From: Bacteroidales bacterium
GTDB lineage: Bacteria > Bacteroidota > Bacteroidia > Bacteroidales > WCHB1-69
Direction of reading: 5' to 3'
Assembly (NCBI GenBank): GCA_031286285.1
Contig: JAITUN010000290.1
Location: forward strand, 1-45,170
Length of the DNA stretch: 45,170 nt
Part shown: positions 17,492 to 27,569 of the stretch, piece by piece
Layout: the number at the start of each line of letters is the position of its first letter
Position numbering within the stretch: the stretch's first letter is position 1
Program-made: the position numbers and the translations under genes
Notes under the pieces: generated by a model
Databases searched by the model: none
What the model was told of the DNA's origin: nothing
The model's input: the letters and a program-made list of their open reading frames with translations, nothing else

Positions 17492-20005
17492 TTGAATAAA
17501 TTGCGAACATTTTTCATTTTTCTGTTTTCTTTTCTGTTTTCGATTTTGTATGCGCAAAACACAATTACGGTGTTTGGGACCATATCTGACTTTCAATTCA
17601 ATCCCATTGAAAATGTAATGGTTCAATCTCCTCATACTGAAAATAAAGTTATCTCTACCAAAGATGGTAAATATCAGATTCTTCTTCCGGCCAATACAGA
17701 AGTACAACTTTATTTCAAGCATATTGCTTTTCGTGATACTATTTTCACTTTACTTGGGGAACCGCAGGAGTCCATAAAATTAGATATTATTTTAGCGGCT
17801 ACCGGTTCACAACTTCAAAGCGTGGATATATCTACTACTTATAATGACGGTTACACAAGAGTAGATCCGAAGCTTACTTTTTCTATGCCTTCGCCTACTG
17901 GCGGCGCAGAAAGTCTAATAAAGATGCTTCCCGGAGTCTCTTCTGTAAATGAATTGAGTGCGCAATATAACGTAAGAGGCGGCAATTATGATGAAAATTT
18001 AATTTTTGTGAATGATATACAAATATATCGTCCTTTCTTAGTGCGTAATGGGAACCAGGAGGGACTAAGTTTTGTAAATTTGGATCTTACACAAAGTGTA
18101 AAATTTTCCGCAGGCGGTTTTCCAGCCCAATACGGAGATAAAACTTCTTCTGTTATGGATGTGGAATATAAAACCCCCAAACAATTTGGAGGTTCGTTCA
18201 TGATTGGCTTTTTGGGAACTTCCGCACATATTGAAGGCTGTGTGAAAAACAAACCAAAAACACGTGACATTTTTACTTATCTTGTGGGAGTGAGATATAA
18301 AACAAACTCTTATCTCCTTAAATCAATGGAAACAAAAGGAGATTATAAACCTAATTTCTTTGATGCACAAATGTTGTTGGGTTGGAATATTTCCGAAAAA
18401 TTTGAAATAGGTTTGTTAGGAAATATATCTATTAACAAATATCTTTTTGTTCCTTCTGATAGAGAAACACGATTTGGAACTATTGAAGATCTGAAAAGTT
18501 TTAAAGTCTATTTTGATGGTCAGGAGGTTGATAAATATGAAAATTATTTGGGCGGGTTGACTTTTACTTATCGTCCCAATTTTAAAAATCAACTCAAATT
18601 AATCCTTTCCTCATATTACGCAAAAGAAAGTGAAACTTTTGACATTCAAAGTCAATATTGGCTAAGTGATATTGAAGCGGATCTTGGAAGCGAAGGCAAA
18701 GATATTTCCAAGGAAATTTCGGTTCGTGCCGTTGGGACTAATATTGATCACGCTAGAAACTATATAAATTTCTTTGTATCTGCTGCCGATTTTCGTGGGG
18801 AGCACCAACTTCATAAGCGAAATAGCATTTTCTGGGGTGTTAAAGTACAAAACGAAAGGATTAAAGATGAATTAAATCAATGGCATATGAATGATTCGGC
18901 AGGATATACATTACCATATATTCCAAACCCCAATCCCGGAGATTCGGTACCATTTGGAGATCCTTCAAGACAATTGACGTTGGGTGAATTTAATTATTAC
19001 GATGCCTCTCATTTTTTAAATACTATTCGCATCACAGGTTTTATACAAGATACCTGGAAAATAGACAATGATATTAAACCCCGTTTTACCCTCAATGCAG
19101 GAGTAAGGTTTCACTATTGGTCATATAATAAAGAATTTAATGCTTCCCCACGTCTCTCTTTGCTTTATAAACCCCGCTGGAAACACGATTGGTTGTTTTG
19201 GTTAAAAACAGGTGTTTATTATCAAACCCCGTTTTATAGAGAGTTTAGAGATATTCAAGGAAAATTAAATCCTAATATTAAATCTCAATTTTCTTATCAG
19301 GTTATTTTAGCAAGCGAATACAATTTTAAAATTTGGAATCGTCCTTTTAAATTTACAATGGAGGGATATTACAAATATTTGGATAATTTGATTTCTTATT
19401 ATGTTGATAATATTCAGATTGTTTATAGCGGAAAAAATGATGCGATGGGATATGCAACCGGTTTTGACGCACGTTTTAGCGGTGAATTGATTGAGGGGTT
19501 AGAGTCGTGGCTCTCTATTTCTATAATGAATACTATGGACAAAAACAAACCTTACTATAATAATAATGGGGAGTTAGTGAAACCTACGTATAAAAGACGT
19601 CCTACCGATCAACGTTTTGTTTTAAATCTCTTTTTTCAAGATCATATTCCCGGATTTCGACCATTACGTGTGAACTTAAACTTTGTGTATTCTACAGGAT
19701 TGCCGTTATGGAATCCCGAACGGGAACGCGTAAAAAAGAATACCCTTCAAATGAAAGATTATTTTCGTGTGGATATAGGGTTTTCTTACATTTTCTTAGA
19801 ACAAAGCAGAGACAGATTTAGGAACAAAAGCAAATTTATCCGTGCTATTAAAAACGCGGGTATTTATTTTGAAGTATTTAACTTGTTGGGGACTAACAAT
19901 GTTTCTTCCTATATGTGGATCAAAGATATTAACAACCAATATTGGGCTATCCCCAATTATTTAACACCCAGGTTGATTAATTTAAAATTTGCCATTGAGT
20001 TTTAA
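17492..20005 (+). CDS. TonB-dependent receptor-like outer-membrane protein with carboxypeptidase-like N-terminal domain
   Basis: Signal peptide LRTFFIFLFSFLFSILYAQ; ITVFGTISDFQFNPIENVMVQSPHTENKVISTKDGKYQILLP (CarboxypepD_reg-like); plug ESLIKMLPGVSSVNELSAQYNVRGGNYDENLIFVNDIQIYRPF; C-terminal F. No ATG near the signal peptide, so TTG start is likely. Confidence 0.9.
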   Translation: MNKLRTFFIFLFSFLFSILYAQNTITVFGTISDFQFNPIENVMVQSPHTENKVISTKDGKYQILLPANTEVQLYFKHIAFRDTIFTLLGEPQESIKLDIILAATGSQLQSVDISTTYNDGYTRVDPKLTFSMPSPTGGAESLIKMLPGVSSVNELSAQYNVRGGNYDENLIFVNDIQIYRPFLVRNGNQEGLSFVNLDLTQSVKFSAGGFPAQYGDKTSSVMDVEYKTPKQFGGSFMIGFLGTSAHIEGCVKNKPKTRDIFTYLVGVRYKTNSYLLKSMETKGDYKPNFFDAQMLLGWNISEKFEIGLLGNISINKYLFVPSDRETRFGTIEDLKSFKVYFDGQEVDKYENYLGGLTFTYRPNFKNQLKLILSSYYAKESETFDIQSQYWLSDIEADLGSEGKDISKEISVRAVGTNIDHARNYINFFVSAADFRGEHQLHKRNSIFWGVKVQNERIKDELNQWHMNDSAGYTLPYIPNPNPGDSVPFGDPSRQLTLGEFNYYDASHFLNTIRITGFIQDTWKIDNDIKPRFTLNAGVRFHYWSYNKEFNASPRLSLLYKPRWKHDWLFWLKTGVYYQTPFYREFRDIQGKLNPNIKSQFSYQVILASEYNFKIWNRPFKFTMEGYYKYLDNLISYYVDNIQIVYSGKNDAMGYATGFDARFSGELIEGLESWLSISIMNTMDKNKPYYNNNGELVKPTYKRRPTDQRFVLNLFFQDHIPGFRPLRVNLNFVYSTGLPLWNPERERVKKNTLQMKDYFRVDIGFSYIFLEQSRDRFRNKSKFIRAIKNAGIYFEVFNLLGTNNVSSYMWIKDINNQYWAIPNYLTPRLINLKFAIEF

Positions 20006-20063
20006 AAGAGTTTTCAGGAGAATGTTTGAAAACACGTTATTTTTTTTAAAAAATATCCGAACC

Positions 20064-20942
20064 TTAATTTCCCCCTCCTACTTCAACATTTGAACATATC
20101 TTTTTAATCAACCCTTGCAAAACCTCGCCGGGGCCAAACTCTACAAATCGTGTAGCTCCATTTGTCACCATATTTTGGATAGTTTTCGTCCACAATACCG
20201 GTGCTGTGAGTTGCCGTATCAAGTTTGTCTTAATAATTTCAGGGTTGGTATTGGGTTGTGCGGTAAAGTTTTGATAGATTGGGCAAACGGGAGTTTGGAA
20301 CTCAGTTTTTTTGATAGCTTTTGCTAATTCTTCCTGTGCAGGCAACATCAGCGGGGAATGGAATGCTCCGCCTACATTTAGCATTAATACCCGTTTTGCG
20401 CCGGCAGTTTTCAATGCCTCACTTGCTAGCTCTAAGCCTTTAAAACTTCCCGAAATAGCTAATTGTCCAGGGCAGTTATAGTTGGCTGGAGCTACTATTT
20501 CGTCAATGGTATTGCAAATATCTTTCACCTTATCATCATCAAAGCCAATCACCACTGCCATTCCGGAAGGATTTTGCAAGCAGGCTTTTTGCATGGCATT
20601 GGCACGTTGAGATACTAAACGCAATCCATCTTCAAACGAGAGCGCACCAATAGCAACCAATGCGCTAAATTCACCCAAAGAGTGTCCCGCAGCCATTTGA
20701 GGGACAATGCCATCATTCATCATTTTGCAAGCAATAACCGAATGAAGAAATATAGAGGGTTGTGTAATGTTTGTTTCTTTTAGATCAGCATCAGAACCAT
20801 TAAACATTATATCAGTAATAGAAAAACCCAATATTTCATTGGCTTTTTCAAACATTTTTTTAGCTTCAGGATAGAAGTCATACAACTCTTTTCCCATACC
20901 TACAAATTGGGCGCCTTGCCCTGGAAATACATAAGCGGTCAT
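20064..20942 (-). CDS. fabD: Malonyl-CoA:ACP transacylase
   Basis: AYVFPGQGAQFVGMGKEL … MAAGHSLGEFSALVA … GGAFHSPLM. Confidence 0.96.
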   Translation of the reverse strand: MTAYVFPGQGAQFVGMGKELYDFYPEAKKMFEKANEILGFSITDIMFNGSDADLKETNITQPSIFLHSVIACKMMNDGIVPQMAAGHSLGEFSALVAIGALSFEDGLRLVSQRANAMQKACLQNPSGMAVVIGFDDDKVKDICNTIDEIVAPANYNCPGQLAISGSFKGLELASEALKTAGAKRVLMLNVGGAFHSPLMLPAQEELAKAIKKTEFQTPVCPIYQNFTAQPNTNPEIIKTNLIRQLTAPVLWTKTIQNMVTNGATRFVEFGPGEVLQGLIKKICSNVEVGGGN

Positions 20943-20965
20943 AGTTTTTTGTTTTAAAATTGTGG

Positions 20966-20973
20966 CAAAAATA
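20966..20973 (-). promoter_or_regulatory. Candidate Bacteroidota -7 element for fabD
   Basis: Plus CAAAAATA = minus TATTTTTG. Confidence 0.5.
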
Positions 20974-21011
20974 AAATTATTAATAACTAAATGTCAAAAA
21001 AAATTTATGTT

Positions 21012-21902
21012 TTATTGTAAAAAATTTTCTATAGGATTTAGCGGTGTTCCATTGTACCAGATTTCAAAATGCAGATAAGGTTTTTGAGACTCTTTTCCCC
21101 GATTACCCATGGTGGCTATTGGGTCTCCCGATTTTACCTTGTCGCCCACTTTTTTTAATATTAGATCTAAGTTTTTATATTGAGAAACAATATTTCCGCT
21201 ATGTTGAACAAAGATATTGCTTTCTCTCTCAGCAGATTCAATGCTGATTACTACGCCGTCTGCAACGGCAGTAACGAGCGTTCCTTTCTCATTTTCAATA
21301 TCTATGCCGAAATGCTTATCCGGAATAGAAAACAGTTTTGTAATATTTCCCGGCGCCGGCATGGTAAATGCGAAAGTTGGATAAGAAACGTTTTGATATA
21401 GTGAAATATATGATTTACTGCTTCTATCAGTAATTTCAATAGAGATCTTTTCTGCGGCTTCATTTACCTGTTTAAATGCCTTTTCTGCCCTTTCCTGATC
21501 TTTAATCCTTTTTTCAGAAACATTTTCCATTGGGGCGTTCATCTCTTCAGAGATTACCTTGTCGCTTAAAACATTAAAAAAATTGTCCAAATAAATTTTT
21601 TGCATAGCGCTCAATCTCTCAATAGAATCCACACGGATAAGCATTTGTTTATAGAGTTTATACTCAATTGGACTTGTGTATCCCGGAACATAAACCCGAA
21701 GCGGAGTAAAGGCTATGAGTATCGCCGTAAGCATGATAATGATTAAAGAAAAAACGACCCCAAGAACAAATATTCTTCTTGGTGTTAATTTTAAAACAAA
21801 AACATCGGATAAGTTCTCTTCATTTCTAATAATGAGCCGAAAGCGGTGTGTCCAATACTTTCTTAATTTTTTCCAGAAAAATTTAATATTTTTAAAATTC
21901 AT
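21012..21902 (-). CDS. M23 family metallopeptidase
   Basis: One TM, coiled coil, then HFGIDIENEKGTLVTAVADGVVISIE … PYLHFEIWYNGTPLNPIENFL. Confidence 0.88.
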   Translation of the reverse strand: MNFKNIKFFWKKLRKYWTHRFRLIIRNEENLSDVFVLKLTPRRIFVLGVVFSLIIIMLTAILIAFTPLRVYVPGYTSPIEYKLYKQMLIRVDSIERLSAMQKIYLDNFFNVLSDKVISEEMNAPMENVSEKRIKDQERAEKAFKQVNEAAEKISIEITDRSSKSYISLYQNVSYPTFAFTMPAPGNITKLFSIPDKHFGIDIENEKGTLVTAVADGVVISIESAERESNIFVQHSGNIVSQYKNLDLILKKVGDKVKSGDPIATMGNRGKESQKPYLHFEIWYNGTPLNPIENFLQ

Positions 21903-21913
21903 AGAGCTACTGA

Positions 21914-22876
21914 TTACGACAAGGCTTGGTTTACTTTTTTGGAAGATTCTAAGATTGCATTATATTCTTCGGGAGTGATATCGCTGGTAAAGAATTGTAC
22001 GGGGTTTACGGGGATTCCGTTTTTCCAAACTTCATAATGTAAGTGCGGGCCCATCGAAAGACCTGTATTTCCCACATAGCCGATCAATTCGCCTCTTTTT
22101 ACTTTTTGTCCGGGTTTTACTATTTTTTTCGATAAGTGTCCGTATAAAGTTTGGTAAGAAAAACCGTGATCAATAATTACGTTAGTGCCGTATCCCATTG
22201 CGGCTTGTTGGCGTGAAACAGTTCCATCGGCAGTAGCATATATTGGTGTTCCGCGCGGCGCCGTAATATCCACACCCGTATGTTTACGGTAGGTTTTCAG
22301 GATGGGATGAATCCGTAATCCAAAACCGGAGGTTACATTATACATATTTTTTATAGGACGAATGGCAGGAATAGCTGCCAACATATCATTTTTATTTTCA
22401 GCTAATAACAAAAGAGAATCTAAAGATTCGCGCTCTTCTTTGAGTTTAATAAACAGCCCTTTAGTTTTTAAATCAATTGTTTTCAACAACTTTACAGTTT
22501 CGCTTTGAGGAATAGAGTCATAGCGGGTTGTTAAATTAAACCAGGGGTTTCTTGTTTCCAAAGGAATGGGTTCAGCTTCAAAAATAGCTCGATACACCTG
22601 ATCATCACGGTCTTGAATATCTTCAAGGACTACATCCATGACCTCCAAATTTTTATTAATCGCCCTCAACTGCTCTTTTAATTCATTATTTTCTTTTTGC
22701 AACATTTTTTCCTTTGGTGAATCAAAAAGATAAAAAGCGATCCAAAGCACAAAAATTGCAAACGCTATAGCAGTTGTAACAAGCCAAATAATTCTTTTAA
22801 CAATAGTCCACACCGATAGTTTTGCCTGTTCAAACGACATAGTATCGGGGTTGAAGAAATAGAAATTTCGAGCCAC
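21914..22876 (-). CDS. M23 family metallopeptidase
   Basis: GFGLRIHPILKTYRKHTGVDITAPRGTPIYATADGTV … GNTGLSMGPHLHYEVWKNGIPVNPVQFF. Confidence 0.95.
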   Translation of the reverse strand: MARNFYFFNPDTMSFEQAKLSVWTIVKRIIWLVTTAIAFAIFVLWIAFYLFDSPKEKMLQKENNELKEQLRAINKNLEVMDVVLEDIQDRDDQVYRAIFEAEPIPLETRNPWFNLTTRYDSIPQSETVKLLKTIDLKTKGLFIKLKEERESLDSLLLLAENKNDMLAAIPAIRPIKNMYNVTSGFGLRIHPILKTYRKHTGVDITAPRGTPIYATADGTVSRQQAAMGYGTNVIIDHGFSYQTLYGHLSKKIVKPGQKVKRGELIGYVGNTGLSMGPHLHYEVWKNGIPVNPVQFFTSDITPEEYNAILESSKKVNQALS

Positions 22877-22906
22877 TTTTATAGAAATTATCTAATAAAA
22901 ACAGAA

Positions 22907-23473
22907 TTATTTCTGTTTTATTTTATCTCCATATAATTGCATACAAATGGTGTCTTGTCTTGCGAGGTCAAAGCGTTCAATTAAACTGATGAGGCGATCG
23001 GGGTATTGTGGGTTTGTGGCGTATCCTGCTGCTTTCAGTTCCCGCGCCCAGCTTTGATAATCCATAATATCAAGGGTAAAGAGTTTAGAATAGCGCGGGC
23101 GGGTAATTAAGAATTGCGAGTGGTCGTTGTAAGATTCTTCCGCTTTTGTATATTTTCTAAAACACTCTTGCAACTCATCGTCATCATGTTTTATCGTATC
23201 GCCTTGCCACTCTTTGTGGCATTTAATTCCGAAATGGTTGTTTCCTTCAGTTGCCAAACGACTTGTGCCGCAAGCGCTTTCAAATATTCCCTGCGCTAAA
23301 GTAATACTTGCCGGAATCTTATACTCCGCCATCTTCTGAATGGCAATCTCTTTGTAGGTGTCAATGTAATTGTAGATGTCCGCTTCGGTATATTGGGCGA
23401 AAAGGGAGAAAGGAGAAAGAAGAAAGAAAAAAATGAATTTTGAATTTTGAATTTTGAATTTTGAATTTTTCAT
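22907..23473 (-). CDS. Secreted glucosaminidase-domain protein (FlgJ-like)
   Basis: YKEIAIQKMAEYKIPASITLAQGIFESACGTSRLATEGNNHFGIKCHKEWQGD … SYNDHSQFLITRPRYSKLF. ATG at 23473 (MKNSKFKIQNSKFIFFFLLSPFSLFAQ) preferred over the upstream ATG at 23497. Confidence 0.9.
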   Translation of the reverse strand: MKNSKFKIQNSKFIFFFLLSPFSLFAQYTEADIYNYIDTYKEIAIQKMAEYKIPASITLAQGIFESACGTSRLATEGNNHFGIKCHKEWQGDTIKHDDDELQECFRKYTKAEESYNDHSQFLITRPRYSKLFTLDIMDYQSWARELKAAGYATNPQYPDRLISLIERFDLARQDTICMQLYGDKIKQK

Positions 23474-23515
23474 ATTTAACCATTTATCATTAACCATTAA
23501 CCACTAACCACTAAC
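23406..23515. repeat. Composite heptanucleotide repeat tract (GAGAAAG)n-(TGAATTT)5-(CATTAAC/CACTAAC)n
   Basis: GAGAAAG GAGAAAG AAGAAAG AAAAAAA TGAATTT×5 … CATTTAT CATTAAC CATTAAC CACTAAC CACTAAC. Confidence 0.9.
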
Positions 23516-24402
23516 CCTTTGGTTACATTCCATCTAAAAAGCAACAATACAGTTCCTTTTTGCAATTCTAACTTAATAACAAAACCAAAAAGAAGAACAA
23601 AAGAAGCTATCCATTTAATAATTTCAGAAAAAATTCTTTTTAAATAGCAACTCTTTGAAATGTTCAAGGTTCTCAATTTTTCACTCATCCCTATCCCTTC
23701 TCCCAACTTTTTAATATATTCTTTTGTAGTTCTATTTTCAGGAATCACATGTTCTACTTTAAGAAGGGGCAGATAGTAAATTTTTTCAATAATTCTATCA
23801 CAACGATTAAAAATATCTTTTTCTTCCCCACCCATCAAATTTTTCTTACTTCTTCCCAAAGCGGTGTTGAAAAATCCATATTTTTCAAAATACTCTTTTT
23901 TAAATCCCATATTAGCTCCAATTGGATATTTGTTGCCGGTAAAGAGAGTAACAGTATTTCCCAAACTAATAGCCGACACCCAAGAATAGCTCCATTTTGA
24001 CAACCAAGGGGGTGTTTTTCCGGTTTCAAAGCGAGGGGATATTTCTCCTCCAAATGCTGCCATATCGGGATATTCTTTCAAATAATTATCCAAATTATTC
24101 AAATAATTGGAATTTACAAAAGAATCATCATCTAAGAAAACTAACATTTCTCCTTTTGCTTCTTTTATTCCTCTGTTTCTTGCAAATGATAATCCTTGTT
24201 TAATTTCAATAAAATAACGAAAAACAACTTGCGGATAATCATGTTGGAAAGCCATACATTGCGCTTCGGTTTTGTCCGTACTGTTATTATTTATTAAAAC
24301 GATTTCATATAGATTTGGAGGGAAGTCGTTCTGTGCCAAATTTTTCAACACATTGTAAATATATTTTTCCCGATTGTAGGTACAGATGATAATAGTGATC
24401 AT
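23497..24402 (-). CDS. Glycosyltransferase family 2
   Basis: ITIIICTYNREKYIYNVLKNLAQNDFP … LVFLDDDSFV … GANMGFKKEYFEKYGFFNTALG. Confidence 0.93.
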   Translation of the reverse strand: MITIIICTYNREKYIYNVLKNLAQNDFPPNLYEIVLINNNSTDKTEAQCMAFQHDYPQVVFRYFIEIKQGLSFARNRGIKEAKGEMLVFLDDDSFVNSNYLNNLDNYLKEYPDMAAFGGEISPRFETGKTPPWLSKWSYSWVSAISLGNTVTLFTGNKYPIGANMGFKKEYFEKYGFFNTALGRSKKNLMGGEEKDIFNRCDRIIEKIYYLPLLKVEHVIPENRTTKEYIKKLGEGIGMSEKLRTLNISKSCYLKRIFSEIIKWIASFVLLFGFVIKLELQKGTVLLLFRWNVTKGLVVSG

Positions 24403-24549
24403 GTTTAGTTTTAATTGACAAAATAAGAATCAGTAATTCTTCTATTTTCGGAACACATTAAAAGTGATAAATTAGTTACAAAAAGAATATTAGGTCAAAA
24501 TAAAAAAATAACCATTTTAATACAAAAGCAAACAAAAACCTCAAATGCC

Positions 24550-26703
24550 CTACCTTGAAAAGTGTAAATACCTATGGTCAAGAGTATTTGCTTTATCTTT
24601 TAACCCCTCCAAAATGATATATTCGTTATTATTTCTACCTACAACTGCATTTACTAAAATAGATTTTTCTAAAGCAAAATTAGGGGAGTGTTCCGGGGGT
24701 TCGGAATAGTTATATACTGAAACAGCATAAACACTAGTTTTTCCTGCAACAACAGTTGGTTGACCAATAGGGAGTGTAAATATTTTTCCTAATGCAACAC
24801 TTTCAATTTCTGTATGTTGATAGTTTTCTCTTCCAAAAGTTAATGTAATACTGTCCTTAAAAGCGACCTGATATTTTTCAGCAATTTGTTCAATAGAAGA
24901 ACCGCTGTTTATTTCTTCGGAAAGTTTATTTTGAACTAATTCTAATTTTTTTAAGACAGTAAGTTCTGCTTCAATAGTTTCTTTTACCTTTTCCAATTTT
25001 GGTATTCCTTTTTTCTTTGTATCCCGCACAGCAGCAACCGCAAAAAAGTTTTTGTTAGAAGTAAACACATCAGAAACAGCATCTACCGATATATTAGGAT
25101 TAAATGCCCAATTAATAATTTCGCGTACATTCTGCAATGTCGAAATACTTGACATCATAGAAGTGATATTTTTTCCTTGTACCACTTGTATTCCTTTTTG
25201 AGCTGCATGGGTCATTAATTCTTCTGCAGAAATACTTTCAGCTTGTAGTTGTCTAGCTTCATTTTTTATAGCCTGTTCAGTAGCATCGGAGTGTTTAATT
25301 TCTTCTTTGTAGATAACATAGAGACGTTTTTCAACGGGGAGAGTACGTTCTAATACTTGATACACAAAATAAGCAGAGGAAAATTCTTGTGTATAAAGAT
25401 TTTTATGCAATAAAGAATCATAGAATTGGCGATGGACGGAGTGTTCAGCAACCCATATTGTAGTATCTGTTGCACTTCTACCCCCAAGGTAATCGGGCAA
25501 TAGAGTAAAAATATTAGCGCCGGCGCTAAGTAGATTGCTAATGCTGTCGGTAACAAATTTCGCCTCCTCTTTAGTTCTCATACTATTTGGATTTCCGTCG
25601 GTTTTATAATCCACAACCAAAAAAGCAACGAGAACAGAATCAGAGCGTTTTGCGGCGCCGTAAGTTTTTCCATATAACCAAAAAGCGTTTTCTTCAAAAG
25701 GTTCAATAAAACTGCCCACGGGTCTGTCAAAAACTAATTTAGCTAATGTATCGCTACTAATATCTTCTCTTTTATAATAGATACTGTCTACCATGCCAAG
25801 CATCATTGAAATGTTATATTCTTCAATAGAGAGTGCATTTTTTAAGCGGGCAGCTCTATTTGTTGCGGTATCTTTAATAGCGGCTAAATCTTCCGGCGTA
25901 GGTTTAATAGGGAAGAAAGCTACATCAATATCACGTGAATCATTTTTTTCAAGATAGCGCTCTTTATTTTTTTTGAACCAATCGGTAATCTCTTTATCGG
26001 TAACAGTAGCTTGAATTTCGTTGAATTGAGCGGCAGAAGGCATTATCGTAACAACTTTTGCCAACAAGGAATTGTTGTTTTCCGCAAAAAATCTCGCAGA
26101 TTCGTCAGAAAAAACAATCAAATTTTTTGCTAATGCCATATAACGAACTTTTTGTTTCTCTAAAAGTGCAATATTTTCAATAGCTTTATATGCAGAATAG
26201 ATTTCTTGTGCCTCTTTCTTGTTTTTATAATCTTCAATATTTGCGATAAAATTGATTGCCTCTTCAATTGGCGCTCGTTGAGCAAGGAAATTAACCAAAA
26301 AATTCAATAATTGATTGGGTTGTTGGGTATTAAGGCTGGCAACCATTTCTTCAGCAATCTCCTCTTTCATCTCTTTTGTAAACTGTAGTCCTAAGTCTTC
26401 CAACTGTTGTTCCAAAATAGTTTGTTCTAAAAGCTGGTCCCAAGTCCAATCATGTATACCAAAAGTTTCAGTTTCATCAAGCGCTTGTTTATTGTAATAG
26501 ATTTTCCAAAGAGCAGTATTTTGTTCTAAGCGAGCGCGATACTCCTCATCTAATTTTTTACCATTAATTTTTACCATAATATTCTTATCGGAGTAGAAAT
26601 TAGTAAGTTTTGTAACATCTCCCATAACAAAAGCGAGAAGAGCTACTCCAATAATAAACATTAAAAGGATACCATGTTTGCGAATTGAACCTATTGCTGC
26701 CAT
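24550..26703 (-). CDS. Membrane-anchored peptidylprolyl isomerase/chaperone (PpiD/SurA_N-like)
   Basis: MAAIGSIRKHGILLMFIIGVALLAFVMGD N-terminal anchor, then VKINGKKLDEEYRARLEQ SurA_N-like segment; 717 aa. Confidence 0.8.
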   Translation of the reverse strand: MAAIGSIRKHGILLMFIIGVALLAFVMGDVTKLTNFYSDKNIMVKINGKKLDEEYRARLEQNTALWKIYYNKQALDETETFGIHDWTWDQLLEQTILEQQLEDLGLQFTKEMKEEIAEEMVASLNTQQPNQLLNFLVNFLAQRAPIEEAINFIANIEDYKNKKEAQEIYSAYKAIENIALLEKQKVRYMALAKNLIVFSDESARFFAENNNSLLAKVVTIMPSAAQFNEIQATVTDKEITDWFKKNKERYLEKNDSRDIDVAFFPIKPTPEDLAAIKDTATNRAARLKNALSIEEYNISMMLGMVDSIYYKREDISSDTLAKLVFDRPVGSFIEPFEENAFWLYGKTYGAAKRSDSVLVAFLVVDYKTDGNPNSMRTKEEAKFVTDSISNLLSAGANIFTLLPDYLGGRSATDTTIWVAEHSVHRQFYDSLLHKNLYTQEFSSAYFVYQVLERTLPVEKRLYVIYKEEIKHSDATEQAIKNEARQLQAESISAEELMTHAAQKGIQVVQGKNITSMMSSISTLQNVREIINWAFNPNISVDAVSDVFTSNKNFFAVAAVRDTKKKGIPKLEKVKETIEAELTVLKKLELVQNKLSEEINSGSSIEQIAEKYQVAFKDSITLTFGRENYQHTEIESVALGKIFTLPIGQPTVVAGKTSVYAVSVYNYSEPPEHSPNFALEKSILVNAVVGRNNNEYIILEGLKDKANTLDHRYLHFSR

Positions 26704-26750
26704 ATTAATTTTATATTTATATAAGTTTTTAATTTTTAAAAATGAAGCGG

Positions 26751-26758
26751 CAAAAATA
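26751..26758 (-). promoter_or_regulatory. Candidate Bacteroidota -7 element for the PpiD-like gene
   Basis: Plus CAAAAATA = minus TATTTTTG. Confidence 0.5.
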
Positions 26759-26851
26759 GCATTTTTCCAATACCAAAGAATTGAAAAAAGAGAGAAATTA
26801 AAAACAAAAAGAAAAAACTTTAATTATTAAGCAAAAAAGAATGGAAAAAAA

Positions 26852-27307
26852 TTAATCAACGTTCGCAATCGCATTCACCCATTTCGTTTGTAGTTTTTGT
26901 AGTTTTGACACTTGTGAAGGAGTAAGTTCACCATATGCTCTTGATAATTCATCTGCCAACTCAGTTGCGTTTTCCATCATTGTTGCAGATTCTGATAAAG
27001 CAGATGTATCGCCCTTTTGAACTTTTTTCATTAAAGCAATATACTTGTCTATGAAAGTTTCATAATCTTTGAGAACGGTATCCCAATTAGTATTGCTTTT
27101 AGTAGTAGTTTGTACTTCTACTTCATCATCCTCATCCTCATCTATAGAAGATAAACCACCATCATCCTTATTAGTATCCATATCTTCGGTTATTGTAATA
27201 TCTTCTTGTGAAGGAGGGGTTTTATCAGAACTTCCGCTATTACCACATGCAAAGATCGTACATATTGCAAGAACTGCAATTAAATAGAAAAAATTTTTTT
27301 TATTCAT
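26852..27307 (-). CDS. Acidic hypothetical lipoprotein
   Basis: MNKKNFFYLIAVLAICTIFACGNSGSSDKTPP lipobox, then Asp/Glu-rich stretch (SSIDEDEDDEVEVQ) and a helical C-terminus. Confidence 0.75.
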   Translation of the reverse strand: MNKKNFFYLIAVLAICTIFACGNSGSSDKTPPSQEDITITEDMDTNKDDGGLSSIDEDEDDEVEVQTTTKSNTNWDTVLKDYETFIDKYIALMKKVQKGDTSALSESATMMENATELADELSRAYGELTPSQVSKLQKLQTKWVNAIANVD

Positions 27308-27501
27308 ATTTATTATTTTTTAGTAATTTTCCTTCTACTCGTATGGCTTTTCGTAGGAAATAGTTCGCCCGCTTTTAGGAGTTTCTGCCCTCCCAGCAAA
27401 AAAAGTTTAAAGTGTTTATTGCAACTTCACTTCGTATTTATTGGGAAACAGTTACGATTCTGTCTTATATGTTTTGGCGGTTTTCCGTCGTCAAATTTTC
27501 T

Positions 27502-27554
27502 TTTTATTGGCAATTTTATGTGGTAGAAACAAGCACAAAATTTCGCCAATAAAA
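27502..27554 (-). other. Long near-perfect inverted repeat in the 5' region of the 26852..27307 gene
   Basis: ttttattggcAATTTTATGTG-gtagaaacaag-CACAAAATTtcgccaataaaa; about 19-20 bp of pairing with one or two bulges. Confidence 0.75.
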
Positions 27555-27561
27555 TCGGCAG

Positions 27562-27569
27562 CAAAGATA
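27562..27569 (-). promoter_or_regulatory. Candidate -7 element directed leftward, preceding the 27502..27554 hairpin
   Basis: Plus CAAAGATA = minus TATCTTTG (TAnnTTTG). Confidence 0.55.

Noticed and set aside
21012-22876. Two tandem M23 peptidases as an unusual duplication
   Set aside because: Sequences are quite divergent and adjacent M23 genes are common in Bacteroidota; ordinary.
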